A DNA stretch of 36,772 nt, from NCBI GenBank assembly GCA_001314905.1, contig LJZT01000040.1, forward strand, positions 1 through 36,772, written 5' to 3'. Below the pieces are notes generated by a model. That model saw nothing but the letters and a program-made list of their open reading frames with translations, was not told the DNA's origin and did no database searches. Made by a program: the position numbers and the translations under genes. Positions 27,080 through 35,377 of the stretch are shown here, piece by piece; within the stretch, counting starts at the first letter, position 1, and each line of letters begins with the position of its first letter. The DNA is from Phormidium sp. OSCR (GTDB lineage: Bacteria > Cyanobacteriota > Cyanobacteriia > Cyanobacteriales > Geitlerinemataceae).

Positions 27080-27101
27080 ACCATTACTATTCAGGACTAC
27101 C
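27080..27101. repeat. Right terminal inverted repeat of the IS1 element
   Basis: 22-bp end, exact complement of 26310-26331; it lies 41 bp upstream of the transposase start. Confidence 0.93.
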
Positions 27102-27202
27102 GTCGTACTGCTATACTTGGAGTAGCTTTAATTTTAATAGAGTATAAAAATTTCAGCCTACGCGAAGTATTTTGTTGTTGCACTTTTAGGACTAATTTTG
27201 TC

Positions 27203-27727
27203 ATGAGTTTAACTGATAAAGCATTATTGCTTTTTGAATTAATTGAATCAAATCGCAAGAATGAATTAATCGATTTAATACGTTTGGGAGTCAACCTAGA
27301 GATAAAAAACAAAGATCGTGAAACTCCATTGCAAGTGGCTGCTGCATTAAACTCACAAGATATCGTAAAAATCCTTATTGACGCAGGGGCTAAAATTGAA
27401 AGTCCAAGAATAATTAGTCAACTGGCAGAATCAGTGACAAGTGAAATCAGTGAGTTTCCGGTTGAGGCTCTTGAAATTCTTGTAAAAGCAGGATTAGATA
27501 TAAACTATCCAGGGGAAGATGGAGATACACTATTGATGGAAGCCACAATGGAAGATAACTTACCGCTAGTTAAAAAATTGGTAGAATTAGGAGCCGATCC
27601 AAATAGAGTTAATAAGTATGGAGAATTTGCATTGTTATCTACACGTAATAAGGCAGACATTTATAAATACCTATATCCCATCACAGATCCGGTTTTGAGA
27701 CAGCGTATATCTTGGAAATTCGATTAA
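27203..27727 (+). CDS. Ankyrin-repeat protein, candidate immunity protein
   Basis: A 174-residue, AT-rich gene encoding ankyrin repeats. Recognisable units are LIDLIRLGVNLEIKNKDRET followed by PLQVAAALNSQDIVKILIDA, then ALEILVKAGLDINYPGEDGD and TLLMEATMEDNLPLVKKLVE. There is no signal peptide or membrane segment, so it is cytoplasmic. Small ankyrin proteins often serve as immunity proteins next to polymorphic toxins. Here it lies directly before an Rhs fragment, whose homology begins about 10 bp after its stop. Base composition is much lower in GC than the flanking core genes, pointing to horizontal origin. The toxin it might neutralise is not on its upstream side, where the IS1 element sits. 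Confidence 0.75.
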   Translation: MSLTDKALLLFELIESNRKNELIDLIRLGVNLEIKNKDRETPLQVAAALNSQDIVKILIDAGAKIESPRIISQLAESVTSEISEFPVEALEILVKAGLDINYPGEDGDTLLMEATMEDNLPLVKKLVELGADPNRVNKYGEFALLSTRNKADIYKYLYPITDPVLRQRISWKFD

Positions 27728-27779
27728 ATGAAACCCGACGCAGGGGACGACAACGTATGAGTACAACGAGAACGACCAG

Positions 27780-29036
27780 TTGACCAAAGTTTCGGATGTT
27801 AATGGCAATCCGGTTGTTGAGTATACTTATGACAGCGAGGGTCGTCGGGTTGAGGTGACGGACGCGCAAGGGAAACGGGACGTGGTGGTGGCTCCGACGA
27901 CGGGAGGACTCGACTCGCCGTTTTTGATTGTCAAAGAGAATGAGGTGGAGGCGGCGTTTTCCTATGCGGGGGATAGGCCGCTGGCTCGGGTGGATGAGGC
28001 GGGTAATCCGCTGTATTATCTGACGGATGCGATGGGTAGTGTGATTGGTTTGGTGGATGGCAATGGCCAGGAGGTGGCGGAGTTCCGTTATGATAGTTTT
28101 GGTAATTTGCAGACGCCGGAAGCGTTACCATCTGGACTGGGAGGAGATTTCCGCTTTCAGGGTCAGTGGTTGGAGTCGAATACGGATTTGTACCATTTCC
28201 GCGCTCGGTATTATGACCCGGAGACGGGACGCTTTGTCAGTCGTGACCCGGTTGAGGTGATTGAGCGGGTGCCGGGGAGTAGTAATCCTTATCAGTTTGT
28301 TTATAATAATCCTTACGTTTATAGCGATCCGACTGGGGAATTTTCTATTATGGAGTTAAACACTACAATCAAAGTACAGGATGCTTTACGTACTTATTCC
28401 CAGCAAGTAGCGAGGGATTTTCTGGAAGAACAGGTTGGCAGAATCTTTAGCGGAATTGCAAACACAGTCATAAATCGTCTACTTCCGCAAACTTTTATCG
28501 GAGATATTATTGACAGAGCTGCTGATGCTCAGACAGGTAGAGCAGGAAGGATTTTTGAACACTTTATTCAAAACAAAGTTTGCCATTTGTTGCCAGGTGC
28601 TTTCTCTAACTTTTTATGGTTAACACCTCAAGTAAACCCCCAAACCGGAAGAGTCGAAGACCCAGGCTTTAGCTGCGACTATCAACATTCAAGCTTTAAT
28701 CCTTCTATTAGCAACCCTGATTTTCTTTTTGAAAAAGGAGACAAAAGACCATTTACTAAAACTGATAAATATAATCGAAAATACAACCCATATTCTGTTC
28801 TTATTGGAGATATAAAAATCACTGCCTCTAATGCTCTTGATTCTATGGAAACTAATAGTTCTCAATGGAAAGCAATGTCTGAACATGCAGCAAATTTTCA
28901 GTCTTTACACTTTTCTTCTTATATAACTTTTAAACATGCTAGAACAGGAGGCTCTCTTGAGGCTACCCTTCACCGAATGCGGCAGATTAGCATAAGGAGA
29001 GGTGTTCATCTTTTTGTTGCCGTCCTTTTTGAGTGA
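27780..29036 (+). CDS. Orphan Rhs C-terminal tip with putative PD-(D/E)XK nuclease toxin
   Basis: A 418-codon frame (from TTG 27780; open back to 27732, where it reads GTTTYEYNENDQL and so is already Rhs). Residues 1-187 are the end of an Rhs shell: YD repeats, then FRFQGQWLESNTDLYHFRAR, YYDPETGRFVSRDP and NPYVYSDPTGE, the conserved core boundary. From about 188 the DNA turns AT-rich and encodes a different domain: the toxin. Possible PD-(D/E)XK residues are Glu260 in GRIFEHFIQ, Asp314 in SNPDFLFEK and Asp344-Lys346 in IGDIKIT. No start signal, signal peptide or N-terminal Rhs part is present, so it is a displaced tip and may be expressed only after recombination into a full rhs gene. Nuclease identity is inference. 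Confidence 0.8.
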   Translation: MTKVSDVNGNPVVEYTYDSEGRRVEVTDAQGKRDVVVAPTTGGLDSPFLIVKENEVEAAFSYAGDRPLARVDEAGNPLYYLTDAMGSVIGLVDGNGQEVAEFRYDSFGNLQTPEALPSGLGGDFRFQGQWLESNTDLYHFRARYYDPETGRFVSRDPVEVIERVPGSSNPYQFVYNNPYVYSDPTGEFSIMELNTTIKVQDALRTYSQQVARDFLEEQVGRIFSGIANTVINRLLPQTFIGDIIDRAADAQTGRAGRIFEHFIQNKVCHLLPGAFSNFLWLTPQVNPQTGRVEDPGFSCDYQHSSFNPSISNPDFLFEKGDKRPFTKTDKYNRKYNPYSVLIGDIKITASNALDSMETNSSQWKAMSEHAANFQSLHFSSYITFKHARTGGSLEATLHRMRQISIRRGVHLFVAVLFE

Positions 29037-29039
29037 GAA

Positions 29040-29657
29040 ATGAGTTTGTCAATCAGTTTAGCTAAAGGTTTTAGCAATAAATTTCGTGAAACCTTTTTCA
29101 ATAGAGACCTTATCAAAATCAATAGCGTACTAGAAGCGAGCAATCTTCCCATTTATTTTGAGAGTTTAGATCGGACTGTGGAAGAAAAAGTTTTACCAGA
29201 AATGAATCTTACCTATTCCCAGCTTCATCAGTTGCGCTACATTGCAGCAAAAATTATTGAAGATTCTACATTGAATTTCGATCTCGATCAGCGTAAAAGG
29301 TATAAAATTCCTACGAAACTCCGCAATAAAATTTACTTAGAGCGTAAATCACATCTAATTTGCCATTCAGATTTCGATGGATACTACATACCTATTGATT
29401 TCGAGTTGGTTATTCAGGATCGGGAGCTTGGTGGATGGTTGGGTTCGAGTATCCGCTTACACGAAGAACTAAAGAAAATAGCAGCGAAGCTCAACTTAAA
29501 TTTAGGTACGTATACTCCAGACTTAAATCAGCTATACGAAATGAGAAAACAAGAACTTGAAGCCGATCCTCTAGGAGGCATAAAGTTGATTCTACTTGGT
29601 TTATATAATGTAACAACTGCTAGCATACATTATAACAGCGCAATCATTTTTATGTAG
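29040..29657 (+). CDS. Probable immunity protein for the Rhs tip toxin
   Basis: A 205-residue protein whose ATG begins 3 bp after the stop of the Rhs toxin frame, the standard position of a cognate immunity gene. It is AT-rich like the toxin domain. No signal peptide or clear membrane segment is present, as expected of a cytoplasmic inhibitor. Segments such as LHQLRYIAAKIIEDS, IRLHEELKKIAAKLNLNLG and LNQLYEMRKQELEADPLG suggest a mostly helical fold with a beta part around HSDFDGYYIPIDFELVIQD. I do not recognise the family. The assignment rests on position. Confidence 0.65.
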   Translation: MSLSISLAKGFSNKFRETFFNRDLIKINSVLEASNLPIYFESLDRTVEEKVLPEMNLTYSQLHQLRYIAAKIIEDSTLNFDLDQRKRYKIPTKLRNKIYLERKSHLICHSDFDGYYIPIDFELVIQDRELGGWLGSSIRLHEELKKIAAKLNLNLGTYTPDLNQLYEMRKQELEADPLGGIKLILLGLYNVTTASIHYNSAIIFM

Positions 29658-29664
29658 TACAATA

Positions 29665-29790
29665 AAATACTGCAGCAACCTCACTTGATTTGCGTAAAGC
29701 ACCACAGATGGAAAAACTGGAAGCCCTGACTATGTGGGGTTGTCCAAATCTGAATTTTACAAATGATTTAAGATTGCCATATAAAAGTCT
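29665..29790 (+). pseudogene. Possible remnant of a leucine-rich immunity-like gene
   Basis: An open stretch with no start reads TSLDLRKAPQMEKLEALTMW then GCPNLNFTNDLRLPYKSLLR, a leucine-rich pattern with the spacing of LRR-like proteins. It runs out of frame into the following Rhs fragment at about 29790. It could be the 3' part of an older immunity gene. Evidence is limited to amino-acid pattern and place, so chance is not excluded. Confidence 0.25.
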
Positions 29791-29793
29791 GTT

Positions 29794-30678
29794 GAGATTG
29801 ATTATGACCCGGAGAATTCCCTGCAAAAGGTTGAGGATGTGTTTGGCAATCCCACCACTTATGTTTATGACGGACGGGGCAATGTGGTCGAGGAAGTTGA
29901 CCCGTTAGGGAAGAAAACCGAGCGGACGTATGATGAGAATAATAATGTCTTAACTGAGACGATTGTCACCGTTGAAGATGGGGTCGAACAGGAACGTACG
30001 ACGACCTGGACTTACGACGACAAGGGGAACGTTCTCACAGAAACTGATAGCCTCGATTACATCACTCGTTTTTCTTACGATGATAATGGTCGATTGCTAA
30101 CGGAAACCGACCCGCTGGGGAATACGACCACTTACTCCTACGATGAACGGGGCAATCTTCTACAAACCAAGGATGCACTAGGCAACGTCACCAAGTTTCA
30201 GTACGACAATCGCGGGCAGATGCGCGTCTTAACCGATGCCGACAACAATCCCACTGAGTTTGAGTACGACAATCGCGGGCAGCTACGGTTCCTAACCGAT
30301 GCCGACAACAATCCCACTGAGTTCGAGTACGACAATACAGGCAACGTTCGTCAAGTTACCGACGCCCTCGACAGAGAAACCGTTTACCGCTACAATCCCA
30401 GCGGCTTGAGAACAGAGGAAACCCAAACCGTCACCACACCAGACGGCATCGAAGAAGTCGTCACACAATGGCATTACGACGCAGAAGGTCGCCTCAACTA
30501 CCATCTCGATGCCGAAGACCAACGCACCAACTACCAGTACGACGAGAACGGCAATCAAATCGCTGTCACCGACCCCCGAGGCACCACCACCCACTCAATC
30601 TACGACGCCAAAAACCAACTCGTCGAAACCATTGTCGATGGTCGGCGAGATTTAATCAGCTTATTTAATGCCAATTAG
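29794..30678 (+). pseudogene. Rhs YD-repeat fragment without N-terminus or toxin tip
   Basis: The frame is open from 29785. Rhs/YD repeats start at IDYDPENSLQKVEDVFGNPT and continue as TYDENNNVLTET, YDDNGRLLTETDPLGNTTTY, YDERGNLLQTKDALGNVTKF and QYDENGNQIAVTDPRGTTTH. Protein stops abruptly at 30678 after VDGRRDLISLFNAN; the last residues are no longer Rhs-like. Neither the N-terminal Rhs part nor the conserved DPxG core boundary is present, so this is an internal piece of a longer rhs gene. An in-frame ATG at 29839 exists but with no ribosome binding site in front. In an intact gene this part would lie upstream of a tip like that at 27780-29036, so the present order is rearranged. Confidence 0.8.
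30202..30327 (+). repeat. 63-bp tandem duplication in the Rhs fragment
   Basis: Two near-identical 63-bp units (30202-30264 and 30265-30327) each encode 21 residues beginning YDNRGQ and ending NNPTEFE, and a third unit starts at 30328 before diverging. This looks like a recent duplication of one YD repeat. Confidence 0.9.
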
Positions 30679-30750
30679 ATGGCGGTTTGACCTAATCAGT
30701 CCGGCTTCGTCCCCTCCTCGTGCTATGGCTGAAGCCGTGACACGTCCTCT

Positions 30751-30790
30751 GGGCGGCTCTGCCGCCTGTGGATGGGAGGCAGAGCCGCCC
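30751..30790. terminator. Strong GC-rich hairpin between the Rhs fragment and rimO
   Basis: GGGCGGCTCTGCC (30751-30763) and GGCAGAGCCGCCC (30778-30790) form a perfect 13-bp stem. It lies between two convergent genes, 37 bp beyond the rimO stop. No T-run follows, so it may be a bidirectional 3'-end structure or part of a dispersed palindromic repeat. The rest of 30679-30826 holds nothing recognised. Confidence 0.55.
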
Positions 30791-30826
30791 TCGGAGCATT
30801 CCTTGGTAGAGCCAAGGAGAGGGGAC

Positions 30827-32155
30827 TTAGCCGATCGCCTCTCCATAGAGATCGTAGGCGTCGGCATCGATAACCTTCACCGAAACTAGGGTCCCCAATT
30901 GCGGCTGAACCTCGGGAGATCCCTCCACATAGATGACACCATCGACTTCCGGGGCAAAACGGGGCGATCGCCCAATCCATTGTCCCGTGCGTGGGTTGAG
31001 TTCTTCAACTAACACATCAACCACCTTGCCAATTTGCTGTTGATTGCGTTTTTGGGAAATTCCCTGCTGAATCGACATCAAGATATCTCGCCGTTCGTCC
31101 ATCACCTCTTGGGGAACTTGATTTTCCATGGAGAAGGCGGGGGTTTCTTCTTCTGGGGAGAAGGTGAACACCCCCACATGATCGAACTCGTGACGCTTGA
31201 TAAACTCCACCAAGTGCTGGAATTGTTCGTCCGTTTCGCCGGGGAAGCCCACGATAAAGGTGGTGCGTAACACCGCTTCAGGGAGGGCGGCTTTGATGCG
31301 ATGGATAATCTCGTCGTTCACTCGTCCTTGCCAGGGACGGTTCATGGACTTGAGAACGTCGGGATGAGAATGTTGTAGGGGTAAATCCAGATAGGGGAGG
31401 GCGTTGGGGGTGTCGCGAATGGCATCCATTACGGCTGGGGTGATGCCGGTGGGATAGGTGTAGTGCATCCGCACCCAGGGAATATCGACGTTGCCCAGTT
31501 CTCGCAACAGTTCTGCCAGTTTGGGTTTGCCGTAGAGGTCAACGCCGTAGTTGGTGGTAATCTGCGAGATCAGAACCAATTCTTGGACCCCTTGTTCGGC
31601 CAGTTGTTGGGCTTCGGCGACGATGGACTCAATGGGGCGCGATCGCTGGTTGCCCCGCAGATGAGGGATGATGCAAAAGGCACAACGATAGTCACAGCCT
31701 TCGGCAATTCGCAGATAGGCGTAGCCCTGGCTGGTGGTGCGATAGCGAGGGGTGGATTCGTCGGCGATGTAGGTGGGGTTCGCTGAGATCTCTTTGACGC
31801 GCTCCCCTTGTTGGGCACGCTGGATCACATCGACAATTTTGTTATAGTCCCCGGTTCCCACGACGGCCACGGCTTCGGGGATTTCGTCGAGGAGTTCTTC
31901 TTGGAAATGCTGGGCCATGCAGCCGGTGATGACAATTTTTTTGCCATCTTCGGCCAGTTCAACCAGGGTACGCACCGACTCTTCCCGCGCCGCTTGGATG
32001 AAGCTACAGGTGTTGACGATGACATAATCGGCGAAATCTTCGCTAGCATCGATGGTGTAGCCGGCTTGTAGCAGCAAGCCAAGCATATGTTCGGTATCGA
32101 TACGATTTTTCTCGCAGCCGAGATGGGAGACGGCGATGGTGGGAGTGCCAGACAT
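30827..32155 (-). CDS. rimO: Ribosomal protein S12 methylthiotransferase RimO
   Basis: A 442-residue radical SAM enzyme that methylthiolates Asp-88/89 of ribosomal protein S12. It has the three methylthiotransferase domains: the N-terminal UPF0004 part with cluster cysteines ([40 protein letters not shown]), the radical SAM part with the CxxxCxxC motif in [20 protein letters not shown], and the C-terminal TRAM domain. The [10 protein letters not shown] and [11 protein letters not shown] signatures separate RimO from MiaB. The ATG at 32155 starts the conserved region; an upstream in-frame start would add 27 unconserved residues. Confidence 0.95.
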   Translation of the reverse strand: MSGTPTIAVSHLGCEKNRIDTEHMLGLLLQAGYTIDASEDFADYVIVNTCSFIQAAREESVRTLVELAEDGKKIVITGCMAQHFQEELLDEIPEAVAVVGTGDYNKIVDVIQRAQQGERVKEISANPTYIADESTPRYRTTSQGYAYLRIAEGCDYRCAFCIIPHLRGNQRSRPIESIVAEAQQLAEQGVQELVLISQITTNYGVDLYGKPKLAELLRELGNVDIPWVRMHYTYPTGITPAVMDAIRDTPNALPYLDLPLQHSHPDVLKSMNRPWQGRVNDEIIHRIKAALPEAVLRTTFIVGFPGETDEQFQHLVEFIKRHEFDHVGVFTFSPEEETPAFSMENQVPQEVMDERRDILMSIQQGISQKRNQQQIGKVVDVLVEELNPRTGQWIGRSPRFAPEVDGVIYVEGSPEVQPQLGTLVSVKVIDADAYDLYGEAIG

Positions 32156-32343
32156 AGATGTGTTGTAAGGGGAGTTGAGGGAACAGGGAAGATTTTGCAG
32201 ATTTTGCGTGACCTGTTGTGGTTGTGCCACACGCACTTATACTACACTAAAACTGGGATGGGGCGTTTTGTAATCCAAGACGCTTGCTCTGATGCCTGCT
32301 CCTCAACCCTAGATGTTGTACTGGTTTAACTCAAGTCTGCATT

Positions 32344-32481
32344 ATGACTGACCTCAATCGTGGAATCATGAAGTTCAAAGGTGCGGATACGCCGCTGGCG
32401 ATCGCACTGTCCTCTATCCTTATTCTGGGTGGCATTGCTTTCTTGCTTTGGTGGGCGTACCAGGCTGCATATGCCGGATAA
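32344..32481 (+). CDS. 45-residue single-pass membrane protein
   Basis: A small gene with ATG at 32344 and TAA at 32479-32481. The N-terminus MTDLNRGIMKFKGADTP is charged and soluble; residues 18-38 form one hydrophobic helix (LAIALSSILILGGIAFLLWW), and the end AYQAAYAG is short. This size and topology match the small one-helix subunits of cyanobacterial photosynthetic or NDH complexes. I do not recognise it as a known Psb, Psa, Pet or Ndh subunit, and no function is claimed. A hairpin follows 28 bp after its stop, supporting a separate short transcript. It is divergent from rimO with 188 bp between starts. Confidence 0.72.
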   Translation: MTDLNRGIMKFKGADTPLAIALSSILILGGIAFLLWWAYQAAYAG

Positions 32482-32496
32482 TCCGACCCCGCCTAA

Positions 32497-33723
<1,227 letters not shown>

Positions 33724-33851
33724 GAAGGTGGGGCGGGCTATTCTCAAGAACTAGGCGGCGATGGCTGCCGACTCTCTCCGGTCAAATCCCGATTTAGCCA
33801 AGGCTACAGCCGGATTCTCAGGTCTAAATCCCCCGTCGCTCTGGGCAATAC

Positions 33852-33999
33852 ATTGAGAATAACAATCTAAATTTTAGCTTAAATTAGATAAATCTATCAA
33901 AAATTATTGCCAATTTTTCTCAAAAACACACAACACCTGCTACGCTAAGACCAACACTATTGCACTTAATTCTCAATAAACCCCAAGTCCATTGAGAAT
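33852..33999 (+). promoter_or_regulatory. Fur-like operator motifs upstream of the iron-related genes
   Basis: The nonamer ATTGAGAAT occurs at 33852-33860 and 33991-33999, and its complement ATTCTCAAT at 33969-33977, giving a perfect 9-bp inverted repeat over 13 bp next to the start of the hydrolase gene. TGAGAATGATTT at 33993 resembles the TGATAATnATTATCA Fur consensus in its left half. The 308-bp gap 33724-34031 is AT-rich, holds no gene, and its right part is a plausible promoter. A ferritin-like and an FTR1 gene follow, which supports iron control, but binding is inferred. Confidence 0.5.
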
Positions 34000-34031
34000 G
34001 ATTTACGGAGTTGTTTTGCTTAAGTAGCGCC

Positions 34032-34766
34032 ATGTCTAAGATTCCTCAAGTTATCTGGCTCAACCCCAATCCCAGTTGGCGACGGTTCCACCGTCCTCTG
34101 ATGCGAGACTTATCGAAAACCATGCTGGTTGGGGAGTGGGAGTATTGTCAACATGCCGATGAGCCAACGTCCCTGGAACTGGCGCTGAACCTTCTCCACG
34201 GCTATTTGTGCGATCTCAACCATCCGGTTCATTTGATTGGCCATAGCACTGGGGGAGCGTTAGGGTTGCTCTATAGCCGCCGTTATCCAGAACGGGTGAA
34301 ATCCTTGAGTTTGCTAGGCGTTGGCTGTCATCCAGCGGTGGATTGGCAGGCTCACTACTATGTGCAGCGGCAATTGTTACCTTGTAGCCGCGAGATGCTG
34401 TTAGCGCAGATGGTGCGGGCGATCGTCGGATCTTGTTCCTGGGAGGATACCAAACTGGGAATTAAGATTTTAGAGGCCGATTTACTGAAATCCCCCTCAG
34501 CTCATTCTTTGTATGAGCGCGATCGCATTACTCCGGGGGGAGTGTCGGTGCCTCTGTTTGTCTGCGGAAGTCGTGGCGATACCATTGTCGATCGCCGCCA
34601 AGTTCAAGGCTGGATTCCCTGGCTCAAACGGGGCGATCGCCTTTGGGAGCATCCGGGAAACACCCATGTCTTCCATTATTTTGACCCAACCTCCGTCGGC
34701 GATCGTATTCGTAGTTTCTGGCAATACCATGCCCAAACGTGCTTCCTCTATCCTCAAGCGGCCTGA
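34032..34766 (+). CDS. Alpha/beta hydrolase
   Basis: A 244-residue alpha/beta hydrolase. The nucleophile elbow is HLIGHSTGGALGLLYSRRYP (Ser in GHSTG), the acid is probably in VCGSRGDTIVDRRQ, and the His in HPGNTHVFHYFDP. The ATG at 34032 gives MSKIPQVIWLNPNPSWRRFH; a TTG at 34011 is less likely. No signal peptide is seen. It is the first gene after the Fur-like motifs, 69 bp before the bacterioferritin-like gene, but its substrate is unknown and the link to iron is only by position. Confidence 0.82.
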   Translation: MSKIPQVIWLNPNPSWRRFHRPLMRDLSKTMLVGEWEYCQHADEPTSLELALNLLHGYLCDLNHPVHLIGHSTGGALGLLYSRRYPERVKSLSLLGVGCHPAVDWQAHYYVQRQLLPCSREMLLAQMVRAIVGSCSWEDTKLGIKILEADLLKSPSAHSLYERDRITPGGVSVPLFVCGSRGDTIVDRRQVQGWIPWLKRGDRLWEHPGNTHVFHYFDPTSVGDRIRSFWQYHAQTCFLYPQAA

Positions 34767-34794
34767 GCCTTGGAGACCGAAACCTCCTAAGTTC

Positions 34795-34824
34795 TTGACA
34801 ATTACCAGAGTTGACTGCGATAGA
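34795..34824 (+). promoter_or_regulatory. Possible promoter of the bacterioferritin-like gene
   Basis: TTGACA at 34795-34800, an 18-bp spacer, and GATAGA at 34819-34824, just before the ATG at 34836. The distance to the start leaves almost no leader, so translation may begin at the second ATG (34866). Confidence 0.4.
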
Positions 34825-34835
34825 GTAGAAGATGT

Positions 34836-35300
34836 ATGCACTCAAACACTGCCATCTCAGCCTTCATGAAAGATCTCAATCTCGAAAAAACCATCGAACT
34901 CCTCAATACAATTATGGAGTTCGAATTAGCCGGAGTAGTGCGCTATACCCACTACTCGCTCATGGTGACAGGGCCAAATCGAATTCCCATTGTCGATTTC
35001 TTCAAAGCCCAAGCCACGGAGTCGTTGCTTCATGCCCAGCAAGCCGGCGAAATTCTCACCGGAATTGGCGGCCATCCCAGCCAGAAAATCTCGCCTATTG
35101 AAGAAAGTTATCAACACTCCGTCTCCGATCTCCTCCATGAGAGCTTGAATCATGAGCAGGCCGCCCTGGATATGTACAAGCAACTGTTAGGCACCGTCGA
35201 AAATGCCAGTGTCTACCTTGAGGAGTACACCCGAGGCATGATCGGCACCGAGGAACTGCACACCATTGAGTTAAAGAAAATGCTACGGGACTTTAGCTAA
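34836..35300 (+). CDS. Bacterioferritin-like diiron protein
   Basis: A 154-residue four-helix-bundle protein of the ferritin/bacterioferritin superfamily, which oxidises Fe(II) and stores iron in a cage. Candidate diiron ligands are present in all four helices: MEFELAGVVRYTHYS, ATESLLHAQQAGE (E-x2-H), LLHESLNHEQAALDMY and MIGTEELHTIELKKM (E-x2-H). The set looks complete, so it should be catalytic. Start may be 34836 or, ten codons later, 34866 (MKDLNLEK). It stands 77 bp before the FTR1 iron permease, consistent with coupled import and storage. Whether it binds heme cannot be seen. Confidence 0.87.
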   Translation: MHSNTAISAFMKDLNLEKTIELLNTIMEFELAGVVRYTHYSLMVTGPNRIPIVDFFKAQATESLLHAQQAGEILTGIGGHPSQKISPIEESYQHSVSDLLHESLNHEQAALDMYKQLLGTVENASVYLEEYTRGMIGTEELHTIELKKMLRDFS

Positions 35301-35325
35301 GACCGCGACCTAGGGCAACTCTGCC

Positions 35326-35331
35326 TATAAT
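35326..35331 (+). promoter_or_regulatory. Consensus -10 box before the FTR1 gene
   Basis: A perfect TATAAT lies 47 bp before the FTR1 start. No convincing -35 is found 16-18 bp upstream, so it is a weak prediction of a separate promoter. Confidence 0.35.
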
Positions 35332-35377
35332 GACAGAGATAGGAGATTGACCTGACAGCTAACCGTTGCGATCGCCC

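Larger units (their letters stand above)
26310..27101. mobile_element. IS1-family insertion sequence, 792 bp
   Basis: A complete element bounded by perfect 22-bp inverted repeats: GGTAGTCCTGAATAGTAATG(GT) at 26310-26331 and its exact complement at 27080-27101. It contains one IS1-type transposase on the minus strand. The bases just outside (AGCAGATG on the left, GTCGTACT on the right) are different, so the 8-9-bp target duplication expected for IS1 is not seen. It separates the housekeeping block ending in tkt from the AT-rich Rhs region. Confidence 0.93.

Noticed and set aside
26554-27125. Frames on the plus strand across the IS1 element
   Set aside because: They are antisense shadows of the transposase.
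31034-32071. Plus-strand frames opposite rimO
   Set aside because: Complementary-strand shadows produced by the codon bias of rimO; no homology features.
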